Below are positions 6,409-15,579 of a stretch of 19,332 nt of DNA, piece by piece. The notes beneath the pieces are model-generated. The model did not search any database, had not been told where the DNA came from, and was given only the letters and a program-made list of their open reading frames with translations. Made by a program: the position numbers and the translations under genes. The stretch's first letter is position 1, and each line of letters starts with the position of its first letter. Source of the stretch: Leptofilum sp050292445 (GTDB lineage Bacteria > Chloroflexota > Anaerolineae > Promineifilales > Promineifilaceae); contig JBNKLQ010000102.1 of assembly GCA_050292445.1 (NCBI GenBank), positions 1 through 19,332 on the forward strand, given 5' to 3'.

Positions 6409-7173
6409 ATGTTAGACCAACCTAAAATTCCTCCTACCCTTTTCCAAAAGCTACAATCAGCCCATCATATAGCCGTGCTAACTGGTGCGGGTATCTCGGC
6501 AGAAAGTGGCGTGCCTACGTTTCGAGAAGCACAAACTGGACTGTGGGCAAAATATGATCCACAGGAGCTCGCTACACCACAAGCGTTTCAACGAAATCCC
6601 AAACTGGTGTGGGACTGGTATACCTGGCGGCGCGGGCTAATAAGCAAAGCGGTGCCCAATCCGGGGCATCTAGCGTTGGTGGAACTGGCTGAGATTGTGC
6701 CTAAGCTCACGCTGATCACCCAAAATGTGGATGGTTTGCACCAGCGTGCTGGCAGCCAAGATGTAATTGCTCTTCATGGCAATATCATGGAAACGAAGTG
6801 TTTTGCCCACGAACATTTGGCAGGCAGCTGGCCAGAAAGTGATGAGGTGCCGCCCCGCTGTTCCATCTGCAACAGCTTGCTACGGCCGAATGTGGTCTGG
6901 TTTGGAGAAAACTTACCGGCACACACTTTACAAACGGCCGTTCAAGCCGCCCAATCCTGCGATCTCTTTTTGTCTATCGGCACTTCGGGGTTGGTGCATC
7001 CGGCCGCCTCGCTGCCCCTCATGGCCATAGAAAACGGTGCTGCTACTGTGGAGATCAACCCCCAAGAAACGCTCCTCACCCGCTGGATGGAGTTCGTGCT
7101 TACCGGTCCGGCTGGCGAACTACTGCCCTTACTGGTAACCAGGCTGAAAGACGCAGCCAATAATGCTGCGTGA
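6409..7173 (+). CDS. NAD-dependent protein deacylase, class III-like sirtuin
   Basis: A 254-residue SIR2 protein removing acyl groups from lysine with NAD+. The NAD motif GAGISAESGVPTFR spans 26-39, TQNVDGLHQRAGS is at 104-116, and the catalytic His is H123 in ALHGN. The acyl-selecting pair Y71/R74 (WYTWRR) is the Tyr-x-x-Arg signature of SIRT5/CobB-type enzymes, which suggests removal of succinyl, malonyl or glutaryl groups as well as acetyl. The zinc site is unusual: the second pair is a normal CSIC (C151, C154), but the first has only C131, with H134 at the position of the usual second cysteine (C-x-x-H), H136 being another candidate. NAD-binding SIGTSG and VEINP follow. The ATG lies in an ATGACAAATG box and has no clear ribosome site. 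It is divergent from the hpt operon. Confidence 0.94.
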   Translation: MLDQPKIPPTLFQKLQSAHHIAVLTGAGISAESGVPTFREAQTGLWAKYDPQELATPQAFQRNPKLVWDWYTWRRGLISKAVPNPGHLALVELAEIVPKLTLITQNVDGLHQRAGSQDVIALHGNIMETKCFAHEHLAGSWPESDEVPPRCSICNSLLRPNVVWFGENLPAHTLQTAVQAAQSCDLFLSIGTSGLVHPAASLPLMAIENGAATVEINPQETLLTRWMEFVLTGPAGELLPLLVTRLKDAANNAA

Positions 7174-7229
7174 AACGTGATGCATGGCCAGAGGCAATGA
7201 CGGTTCATTCTCCACGCAACACACAAAGC

Positions 7230-7258
7230 TTTACATAAGCCAGCTTGTGGTTTATACT
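7230..7258 (+). promoter_or_regulatory. Promoter for the sortase/surface-protein pair
   Basis: TTTACA (7230-7235, five of six) and TATACT (7253-7258, five of six) are 17 bases apart, giving a start near 7265 and a leader of about 43 bases. One AACGGCCGTT palindrome (7268-7277) lies right at the start of that leader. Confidence 0.62.
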
Positions 7259-7307
7259 GGTGCCGTAAACGGCCGTTTTCACATAATCAGTCGGCCACTG
7301 TAAGCTA

Positions 7308-8057
7308 ATGGCAAAAGAGGACGCAAACGAAAAAATCGTTCCTATTGGGGTGGTGCTTATCACAATTGGTTTCATTGTGGTACTGCTCGCCGGTGCGATT
7401 TTATTCATCAAACCAACCGTCGCCCAATCCGCCTCAGCGAATACGCCCTTACCGGTAATCACCGTTGTTATTACACCCATACCAAACGCCACAGCTGGAG
7501 CAGAAACGGCCGTTAGCGAAGAAAATAGCACTGAAATTACCCTGCCCGCTGGCGTCGTCTCGCTGAACGATGCCCCCCGCGCCAGCCTGGACAACCAGCC
7601 ACAGCGCATTGTGATACCCAGCATTGAGGTAGATGCCCCGGTAACAGATGTGAGTTTGACGGCCGTTCAAAGTGGGGCACAAACTTACTACCAGTGGCAA
7701 GTCCCCGCCGCCTACGAAGCTGGCTGGCACAATACCAGCGCTCCTTTGGGACAGCCCGGAAACACAGTTCTCAATGGGCATCACAATATCTATGGCGAGG
7801 TGTTTAACGGGTTAGTCGATCTGGAAGTGGGCGCAGAAATCGTCGTTTATGATAAGACAGAACCCCATCGATACACCGTTGCCGATGTGGAGATTCTGCC
7901 AGAACGAGACCAACCGTTAGCGGTTCGCAAAGAAAATGCATCGTGGATCGAGCCAACAACAGATGAACGGCTCACTCTGGTAACTTGTTGGCCACATACA
8001 GATAATTCCCACCGGCTCATTGTAGTGGCTTATCCCGCTGAGTCCAATTCAAATTGA
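7308..8057 (+). CDS. Membrane-anchored sortase
   Basis: A 249-residue class D/E/F-like sortase: a short polar N-terminus, one membrane segment (about 12-35), a low-complexity linker to about residue 85, then the sortase barrel (about 95-245). Catalytic residues are recognisable: His in NGHHNIYGEVF (H158 or H159), Cys in TLVTCWPH (C227) and Arg in HRLIVVAYP (R236). It is a transpeptidase outside the membrane that cuts an LPxTG-like signal and joins the protein to the cell surface. The next gene, 30 bases downstream, encodes a protein with exactly such a signal, so the two form an enzyme-substrate pair in one operon. The ribosome site before the ATG is weak. Sortases are typical of organisms with a single membrane. 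Confidence 0.93.
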   Translation: MAKEDANEKIVPIGVVLITIGFIVVLLAGAILFIKPTVAQSASANTPLPVITVVITPIPNATAGAETAVSEENSTEITLPAGVVSLNDAPRASLDNQPQRIVIPSIEVDAPVTDVSLTAVQSGAQTYYQWQVPAAYEAGWHNTSAPLGQPGNTVLNGHHNIYGEVFNGLVDLEVGAEIVVYDKTEPHRYTVADVEILPERDQPLAVRKENASWIEPTTDERLTLVTCWPHTDNSHRLIVVAYPAESNSN

Positions 8058-8087
8058 TTGTTTGTCTTACTTTTTAGGAGGTCAATG

Positions 8088-8657
8088 ATGAAACAAATGA
8101 AACGTACCGGTTTATCAATGCTTTTGTTAAGCACCGTCTTGCTGTTGGTGGTTGGCACGGTCCAGGCTCAGCAAGGTGAGCAAGGCGACACGGGCTATAT
8201 CACCGGGGCAGTTTACCGGGATGTGAATGGTGATGGTGTTTGTGTTGATACGGGTGTAGAAGGTGAAGACCCAATTGAAGGCGTCACTATTGAATTTGTC
8301 AGCAGTGATGAGGCCACAGTGGTTACGCTTACAACGGCCGATAATGGCACGTACGGCCTGGCAGATGCCGGGGAAAGCTACTGGCGCGTGACAGCCAAAC
8401 CAGATGCCACCAAATACTTCATCACTTCAGAGAACCCGCTGTATGCGCCAGTCTTGCCAGATGAAGGATTGGTGCAAACTGGGTACAACTTCTGCGTCAG
8501 TGATGGTACCTACGGTGGCAATGCTGTGATCATTTTGCCAGAGTCTGGAGCTGCCGCCACAACCAATAACAATATTATCGTGTGGGTAACGGCCGTATTT
8601 GGTCTGGGTCTCATTGGCATGGGCATCGTTCTGGAATTAAAGCGCCGTTCCATTTAA
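8088..8657 (+). CDS. Secreted surface protein with SdrD-B-like domain and LPESG sorting signal
   Basis: A 189-residue precursor. Residues 1-27 form a signal peptide (basic start, long hydrophobic core, cleavage after VQA). Residues about 35-140 form a single Ig-like beta-sandwich of the SdrD-B/Cna-B type, with GAVYRDVNGDGVCVDTGVEG (a likely Ca2+-binding DxNxDG loop) and GVTIEFVSS, and two cysteines (GVCVD, NFCVS) that could form a disulfide. The C-terminus is a classic sorting signal: LPESG (150-154), a hydrophobic segment (about 164-182) and KRR (185-187). Serine replaces the usual threonine of LPxTG. AGGAGG (8076-8081) is six bases before the second of two adjacent ATGs, hence the start at 8088. 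It is the probable dedicated substrate of the upstream sortase. Confidence 0.9.
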   Translation: MKQMKRTGLSMLLLSTVLLLVVGTVQAQQGEQGDTGYITGAVYRDVNGDGVCVDTGVEGEDPIEGVTIEFVSSDEATVVTLTTADNGTYGLADAGESYWRVTAKPDATKYFITSENPLYAPVLPDEGLVQTGYNFCVSDGTYGGNAVIILPESGAAATTNNNIIVWVTAVFGLGLIGMGIVLELKRRSI

Positions 8658-8681
8658 CACGCTGCTGTTTTGTCTATTTCG

Positions 8682-8724
8682 GAAGTTGGAGATCGGAGAG
8701 TGATAATCTCTGGTCTCCAACTTC
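8682..8724. repeat. Large inverted repeat between convergent genes
   Basis: GAAGTTGGAGA (8682-8692) and TCTCCAACTTC (8714-8724) are perfect 11-bp arms. Inside, AGAG (8697-8700) pairs with CTCT (8708-8711), so the hairpin can be nested. It lies between the convergent surface-protein and oxidoreductase genes, where a two-way terminator is expected. Neither strand shows a T tract after the stem, so it may be an mRNA-end stabiliser or a protein site instead. Confidence 0.6.
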
Positions 8725-8765
8725 TGCGCTCTAACATCACAAAACGTGCAGACAATGTTTTTTCC

Positions 8766-9782
8766 TTAAGGTAACAGCAGCACCTTGCCAATATTTTGTC
8801 TATCCTGCAAATAATGATGGGCAGCCGCCACATCAGCAAAAGAAAAAACACGATCAATCTTGGGCCGGAATAACGCCTCATCATACCAGGCCACAATTTG
8901 CTTCATCCACGGCCGCATCATATCCGCCTGCTCCCACATACGCCCTAAATTCACACCCATGATCGCTTTATTATCATTCATCAGCTTAAGCGGTGTATAA
9001 AATGGCAGCATGATCATCCCCCGAAACAGTGCCCACCAGGAGCGGCGCTTGCCTGGCGCAAAGCTGCTGGTACCAAAATGGATCAAACGGCCGCTTGGCA
9101 TCAACAGTCGATAACTCTTGGGCCAATGCACCCCACCCAACGGGTCCAACACCAAATGCACACCCTTGCCGCCAGTCAGATCCATGATCACCCGCTCATA
9201 ATCACGATTACGATAATCAATTGCATGGTTTAAGCCATGAGACAATAAGTAATCATGCTTTTCAGGAGAGGCTGTGCCAAATGTTTCTGCGCCCAAAATA
9301 CGGCACAAATCCAGGACAGCCAGGCCGACCGCGCCAGCTGCACCATGAACCAGCACCTTTTCCCCTGCTCGCAAAGAACCCATTACATTGAGCATCATGT
9401 AGGCCGTCAGGTAAGCTAGAGGCAAGGCAGCAGCGTCCTGAGCGCTCATCCAGTCGAGCCGCTTAAACACCTGCTTATATGGCACACAAACTACATTGCT
9501 ATAGCCACCAAATTGCGTAAGCGCAAAAACAGCTTCGCCCTCGCGAAAATCAGGTACCCCTTGGCCAATCAGATCGATTTTGCCACTTACCTCATAACCA
9601 GGTACATAAGGCAGCGAAGGCGCATCGGAATTGAGACCTAATCGACCCAATACATCAAGAAAGTTCACACCAGAAGCTTCAACCCGAATGCGCACTTCCC
9701 CATTACGTGGAATAGGATCTGGCGCATCTTGCAGCTTTAGCACTTCGGGAGCACCTGCTTTCTGAATCCATATTTGTTGCAT
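8766..9782 (-). CDS. VAT1/quinone oxidoreductase-like zinc-free MDR enzyme
   Basis: A 338-residue medium-chain dehydrogenase/reductase. The N-terminal GroES-like part holds SGVNFLDVLGRLG and PYVPGYEVSGK, then AAALPLAYLTAYMML. The Rossmann part holds the NADPH motif VHGAAGAVGLAVLDLC (about 143-158), TGGKGVHLVLDPLGG and GRLIHFGTSS. The late segments GKRRSWWALFR and LKLMNDNKAIMGVNLGRMW match the VAT-1 subgroup more than plain QOR. Zinc-binding cysteines of classical alcohol dehydrogenases are absent. It probably reduces a quinone or an alpha,beta-unsaturated carbonyl with NADPH. A TATAAT lies only six bases before the ATG, so the message is probably leaderless. No operon partner; divergent from the phosphorelay genes. 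Confidence 0.92.
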   Translation of the reverse strand: MQQIWIQKAGAPEVLKLQDAPDPIPRNGEVRIRVEASGVNFLDVLGRLGLNSDAPSLPYVPGYEVSGKIDLIGQGVPDFREGEAVFALTQFGGYSNVVCVPYKQVFKRLDWMSAQDAAALPLAYLTAYMMLNVMGSLRAGEKVLVHGAAGAVGLAVLDLCRILGAETFGTASPEKHDYLLSHGLNHAIDYRNRDYERVIMDLTGGKGVHLVLDPLGGVHWPKSYRLLMPSGRLIHFGTSSFAPGKRRSWWALFRGMIMLPFYTPLKLMNDNKAIMGVNLGRMWEQADMMRPWMKQIVAWYDEALFRPKIDRVFSFADVAAAHHYLQDRQNIGKVLLLP

Positions 9783-9788
9783 GCCGCA

Positions 9789-9794
9789 ATTATA
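9789..9794 (-). promoter_or_regulatory. -10 box placing the transcription start at the oxidoreductase ATG
   Basis: A perfect TATAAT on the minus strand ends six bases before the ATG at 9782, and no Shine-Dalgarno is present. The usual -10 to start distance puts the first transcribed base at or within a base or two of the A of the ATG, the arrangement of a leaderless mRNA. The -35 (CTGTAA at about 15 bases) is weak. Confidence 0.45.
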
Positions 9795-9921
9795 ACGCGG
9801 GCAGCGGTTTACAGCCGGAAATCGCCCGTTAGATGGACTGTCAAAAAAGCTGGGTACTATATCTAGGACCTAAGCATCTCTTAATTTATGTCATGTGGTA
9901 CCTAAGCGGGAGTGTTCTAAA

Positions 9922-9950
9922 GTCACACAAAAAATAGAATGGCATATAAA
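9922..9950 (+). promoter_or_regulatory. Possible promoter of the phosphorelay genes
   Basis: GTCACA (9922-9927, four of six) and TATAAA (9945-9950, five of six) are 17 bases apart, with a start near 9957 and a leader of about 30 bases. Upstream, ACCTAAGC occurs twice (9868-9875, 9900-9907; 32 bases apart) and may be a regulator site. The rest of 9783-9985 shows nothing else that I can support. Confidence 0.4.
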
Positions 9951-9988
9951 TGTAACATAAAAAATCAAGGTGTTGCTCAGAGGATATG

Positions 9989-10390
9989 ATGATGAAATTT
10001 AGAGAAGACTCTTTTCACGAAACGGCCGTTCACAATCAAGCCATCGATGAAATTAGGATGCTGGTTCAAACTGCCCTGGAACTGGTGATGGGTGATTCTT
10101 CGCCGGAAATGTTAAGCGAGATGGCTTCGATCTTTCTAGAAGACGCCACACCGCTCATTGACCAGATGAAAAACGGTTATGCCAATCATGATCTTACGGC
10201 CGTTCGCCAGGCAGCACACGCCTTAAAAGGTAGCAGCGCAACCATTGGCCTGGACCAATTCGCTAGCATCTGCCTAGCAATAGAAACAAGCAGCAAACAA
10301 AACGAAACAAATCGCATAGGCGATCATCTGACGTCTCTTGAAAATGCCTACGTTCATGTCGCAAAAGCCTTAGCCACTTTTCTACAATAA
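9989..10390 (+). CDS. Stand-alone HPt (histidine phosphotransfer) protein
   Basis: A 133-residue, all-helical soluble protein with a single HPt domain. The phosphorylatable His is about residue 77 in RQAAHALKGSSATIGL, preceded by the typical IFLEDATPLIDQM helix. It carries phosphate between receiver domains in a phosphorelay. Three in-frame ATGs stand in tandem (9986, 9989, 9992). GAGG (9980-9983) is two, five and eight bases away respectively, so the second or third is likely; the second is given. It lies 48 bases before a hybrid kinase that has two receivers but no HPt, making it the natural partner. The domain closely resembles the C-terminal HPt of the third gene (shared IFLED and RQAAHxLKGSSA), suggesting duplication. 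Confidence 0.9.
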   Translation: MMKFREDSFHETAVHNQAIDEIRMLVQTALELVMGDSSPEMLSEMASIFLEDATPLIDQMKNGYANHDLTAVRQAAHALKGSSATIGLDQFASICLAIETSSKQNETNRIGDHLTSLENAYVHVAKALATFLQ

Positions 10391-10438
10391 AAAACATTTC
10401 CAATGCGTGCGCAAGCAAATGTTCCAAGCTGAATTATT

Positions 10439-13267
10439 ATGCAAGCTTTAAATCTTCAGTCTCAATTAGAAAAGCTAAAGCTCGATGATACATCGTCGCC
10501 TTCAGTGGAACAGTGGCAGCAGTTTCTGCAGCAGGTCAACGCCTCGTACAAAGAGTATGAAAAAAGCCTAACAGCCAACAGACTGCTCAATGAGCTTATG
10601 GCTGCATCTTCCTCAACGGTGGACTCCATCGAAATTTTGGGGATGATCTGCGAAAAATTAGCGCTCAACTTTGACGTGCCCCAAGCCGCCGTAGCCATAC
10701 TGAATTCCGAAAAAACAGAGGTCCGTGTTGTTGCTGAATACCTCGCTGAAGGACGGCCGTCAGCTATGGGAGCCGTCTTTCCCATTGACAAAGACCAGGC
10801 GACAGACGTGCTGCTTAGAACCCTTCGACCCCTTGTTATCTCAAATGTCCACACCGATCCCTTAATGGCTTCCTCGCGGGACACAATCGCATTTCGCGGC
10901 ACAGTCACCCTATTTCTTGCCCCAATTGTCATTGGTGGGCACGTGATTGGCACCTTTGGCATGGATTCATTAACAGAGCGTGTGTACACGCCAGACGAAA
11001 TCGACCTGGTGATGCAAGCCATGGCAACCGTGGGGCAAGTTCTATCTAAAGGACAACTTTATACAAAACTTCAAGATGAACTAACAGCCCGCAAGCTAGC
11101 TGAAAAAGAATTATCCTCACTGTATCGAGCCTCTACTCAGCTGTTAACATATGCCAGCCTGGATGAATTAGCCCAACAAATTGCCGAAAATTTAGTCGAT
11201 GAATTTAATTTTGCCGATTGCAGCGTACTGTTACTGGAAAACCCGCTTCAACTTAAGAACGGTGCGGTGCAGCGACAAGCCTGGTCATCGAATCGACTTA
11301 AAAGATATGCGTTTATAGGAGAGTATGAACATGATGTTGCACCCATAATCCGTTTGGATGGCGTTGGGCTTATTGCATCCTCTGTCCGTACAAATCAGGT
11401 CATTTACAGTCCGGACGTCAGTTTGGATTCCCGCTATTTGCGATACGACAGCAAAACCTTAACGGAACTGGTCATTCCTTTGCGTGTTGGGGATCAAGTT
11501 GTGGGTGCCCTGGATATGCAAAGCCCAGAAAAAGATGCCTTCGACGGACGGGCCATTGCCATCGCCCAGGTATTTGCTGAACATGCCAGTCTGGCATTGA
11601 TGAGTGGGCTGCTCACCAATCAACTTCGCCAGCGAGCTGAAGAGCTGCTTGAAGCCAAAGATTTAGCCGAAAAAGCCAATAAAGCTAAATCGGCCTTTTT
11701 GGCCAATATGAGCCACGAAATTCGCACGCCGCTCAATGCCATTATTGGCCTAACCAACCTCCTGCTAGACACCAATTTGACAGCAGAACAACAAGACTTT
11801 GTAGAAACCACCCACCGCAGTGGCGAAGCCTTGCTCAGCATTCTCAACGATATTTTAGATTTCTCAAAGATTGAAGCCGAAAAACTGGAGCTTGAAGACC
11901 AGCCTTTTGATGTACGCCACTGCATTGAAGAGGCGCTTGACCTAATGGTCTCTAAAGCGGCTAAGAAAGGGTTAAATCTTGCCTACTTTGTAGAAGCCGA
12001 AGTTCCGCACTACATTAATGGAGACATTACTCGCCTGCGACAAATTCTGGTTAACTTGACAGGCAACGCAGTGAAATTTACCGATACCGGTGAAGTCATT
12101 ATTTTTGTTTCTGCAGAACCGCTGCCAAATAGGAAACATGAAATCCATTTTGCGGTAAAAGATACGGGTATCGGCATTCCAAAAGATCGTGTGGATCTAC
12201 TATTTCAATCGTTTAGCCAGGTCGATACTTCAACCACTCGTCAGTATGGGGGAACTGGGTTAGGGTTAGCCATTTCTAAACGATTAACAGAACTCATGGA
12301 TGGCAAAATATGGGTGGAAAGTGAAGTGGGTAAAGGCTCCATATTTCACTTCACCATCCAGGCTACCAAAGCTAAAAGATTGAATGAAACAAAAATTCTC
12401 CAAAACTCTCATATATTGCAAAATCGACACTTACTGATTGTGGACGATAATCTTACCAATCGCACCATTCTGGCCAAGCAGGTTGAATCGTGGCAAATGA
12501 TCCCCCATTGCTTCAAATCTAGTGCCGAAGCTATCTCTGCTTTACACGAGAACATTGACTTTGATGTCGCCATTTTGGACATGCAAATGCCACACATAGA
12601 TGGCACCACACTGGCACAAATCATTCGCAAGAAATATAAAAAAGAGAAATTACCTTTAATAATGCTAACGTCACTTGGACAAACTTTGCCCAAGGAACAA
12701 CGTGAATTGTTTAATGCTTATCTGACAAAACCTGTCAAAACGTCAATTTTATACAATGCATTGATTAATCTCTTTACCGTGAAAGAAACGGCCGTCTCAT
12801 CCACCAGAAACGCTCCCGAAGAAAATAATAGTGGCGAAAAAATAAAATCGTTGTTTGATCACTCGATGGCAGAACGCCACCCTTTGCGAATATTGTTGGC
12901 TGAGGATAATGCTGTTAATCAGAAGGTGGCCTTGCGCATGCTGGAGCGCCTTGGTTATCGAGCTGATGTGGCAGGCAACGGTCTGGAAGTCATTGAAGCC
13001 GTTATGCAACGGCCGTATGACGTCATCTTGATGGACATACAAATGCCAGAAATGGACGGACTCAAAGCCACCATCCATATTCGCGAACAGCTGCTTAGCT
13101 TAAAACAGCCTTTTATTATCGCCATGACTGCAAACGCGCTGGCGGGAGATCGGGAAAAATACCTAGGCGAGGGTATGGACGACTATATCAGCAAGCCGGT
13201 TCGCGTTAATGAACTTGTTGAGGCGCTGCAAAACAGCTATTCAAGTTTCCAAAAGCAAAACAGGTAA
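10439..13267 (+). CDS. Soluble GAF-GAF hybrid histidine kinase with two receivers
   Basis: A 942-residue cytosolic kinase without membrane segments. Order: a helical start (1-55), GAF (about 55-205), GAF (about 230-395, entered through a coiled-coil-like helix), HisKA with phospho-His H426 in ANMSHEIRTPLNAI, then the HATPase domain (about 530-640) with N box ILVNLTGNAVKF, DTGIGIP and GGTGLGLAISKRL. Receiver 1 (about 660-780) has LIVDDN, acceptor D714 and LTKPVK; receiver 2 (about 818-935) has LLAEDN, acceptor D866 and ISKPV. Both receivers look intact. GAF domains suggest a small-molecule or cyclic nucleotide input. There is no fused HPt, so phosphate must pass to the neighbouring HPt proteins. 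The ATG has no clear ribosome site. Ends nine bases before the second kinase; one transcript is likely. Confidence 0.95.
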   Translation: MQALNLQSQLEKLKLDDTSSPSVEQWQQFLQQVNASYKEYEKSLTANRLLNELMAASSSTVDSIEILGMICEKLALNFDVPQAAVAILNSEKTEVRVVAEYLAEGRPSAMGAVFPIDKDQATDVLLRTLRPLVISNVHTDPLMASSRDTIAFRGTVTLFLAPIVIGGHVIGTFGMDSLTERVYTPDEIDLVMQAMATVGQVLSKGQLYTKLQDELTARKLAEKELSSLYRASTQLLTYASLDELAQQIAENLVDEFNFADCSVLLLENPLQLKNGAVQRQAWSSNRLKRYAFIGEYEHDVAPIIRLDGVGLIASSVRTNQVIYSPDVSLDSRYLRYDSKTLTELVIPLRVGDQVVGALDMQSPEKDAFDGRAIAIAQVFAEHASLALMSGLLTNQLRQRAEELLEAKDLAEKANKAKSAFLANMSHEIRTPLNAIIGLTNLLLDTNLTAEQQDFVETTHRSGEALLSILNDILDFSKIEAEKLELEDQPFDVRHCIEEALDLMVSKAAKKGLNLAYFVEAEVPHYINGDITRLRQILVNLTGNAVKFTDTGEVIIFVSAEPLPNRKHEIHFAVKDTGIGIPKDRVDLLFQSFSQVDTSTTRQYGGTGLGLAISKRLTELMDGKIWVESEVGKGSIFHFTIQATKAKRLNETKILQNSHILQNRHLLIVDDNLTNRTILAKQVESWQMIPHCFKSSAEAISALHENIDFDVAILDMQMPHIDGTTLAQIIRKKYKKEKLPLIMLTSLGQTLPKEQRELFNAYLTKPVKTSILYNALINLFTVKETAVSSTRNAPEENNSGEKIKSLFDHSMAERHPLRILLAEDNAVNQKVALRMLERLGYRADVAGNGLEVIEAVMQRPYDVILMDIQMPEMDGLKATIHIREQLLSLKQPFIIAMTANALAGDREKYLGEGMDDYISKPVRVNELVEALQNSYSSFQKQNR

Positions 13268-13276
13268 GCCACAGTC

Positions 13277-15412
<2,136 letters not shown>

Positions 15413-15529
15413 GCGACTCACACCAGGTGATATGAAATATGCTCAAGAAAAAGCCTGCGATAAGATCGACCTAATTCAAAAATCTTTTTGGCTTTTACCC
15501 AATCCCAAAACCCATTTCTGTTAGTCGCA

Positions 15530-15572
15530 TTGTAACTCCGCTCATTTACACATAAAATAGTGGTCACTATTT
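15530..15572 (+). promoter_or_regulatory. Promoter and operator palindrome of the NTPase-FGE gene
   Basis: TTGTAA (15530-15535, four of six) and TAAAAT (15553-15558, five of six) are 17 bases apart, giving a start near 15565. Overlapping the -10 and start point is the inverted repeat AAATAGTG-GT-CACTATTT (15555-15572), two perfect 8-bp arms. This is the usual geometry of a repressor operator. The rest of the 15413-15529 gap shows nothing clear, including no T-tracted terminator after the kinase gene. Confidence 0.55.
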
Positions 15573-15579
15573 GATTTTT

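Noticed and set aside
9868..9907. ACCTAAGC direct repeat as an attachment or transposon end
   Set aside because: Only an 8-base repeat without flanking mobile genes; kept only as a possible regulator site near the promoter.
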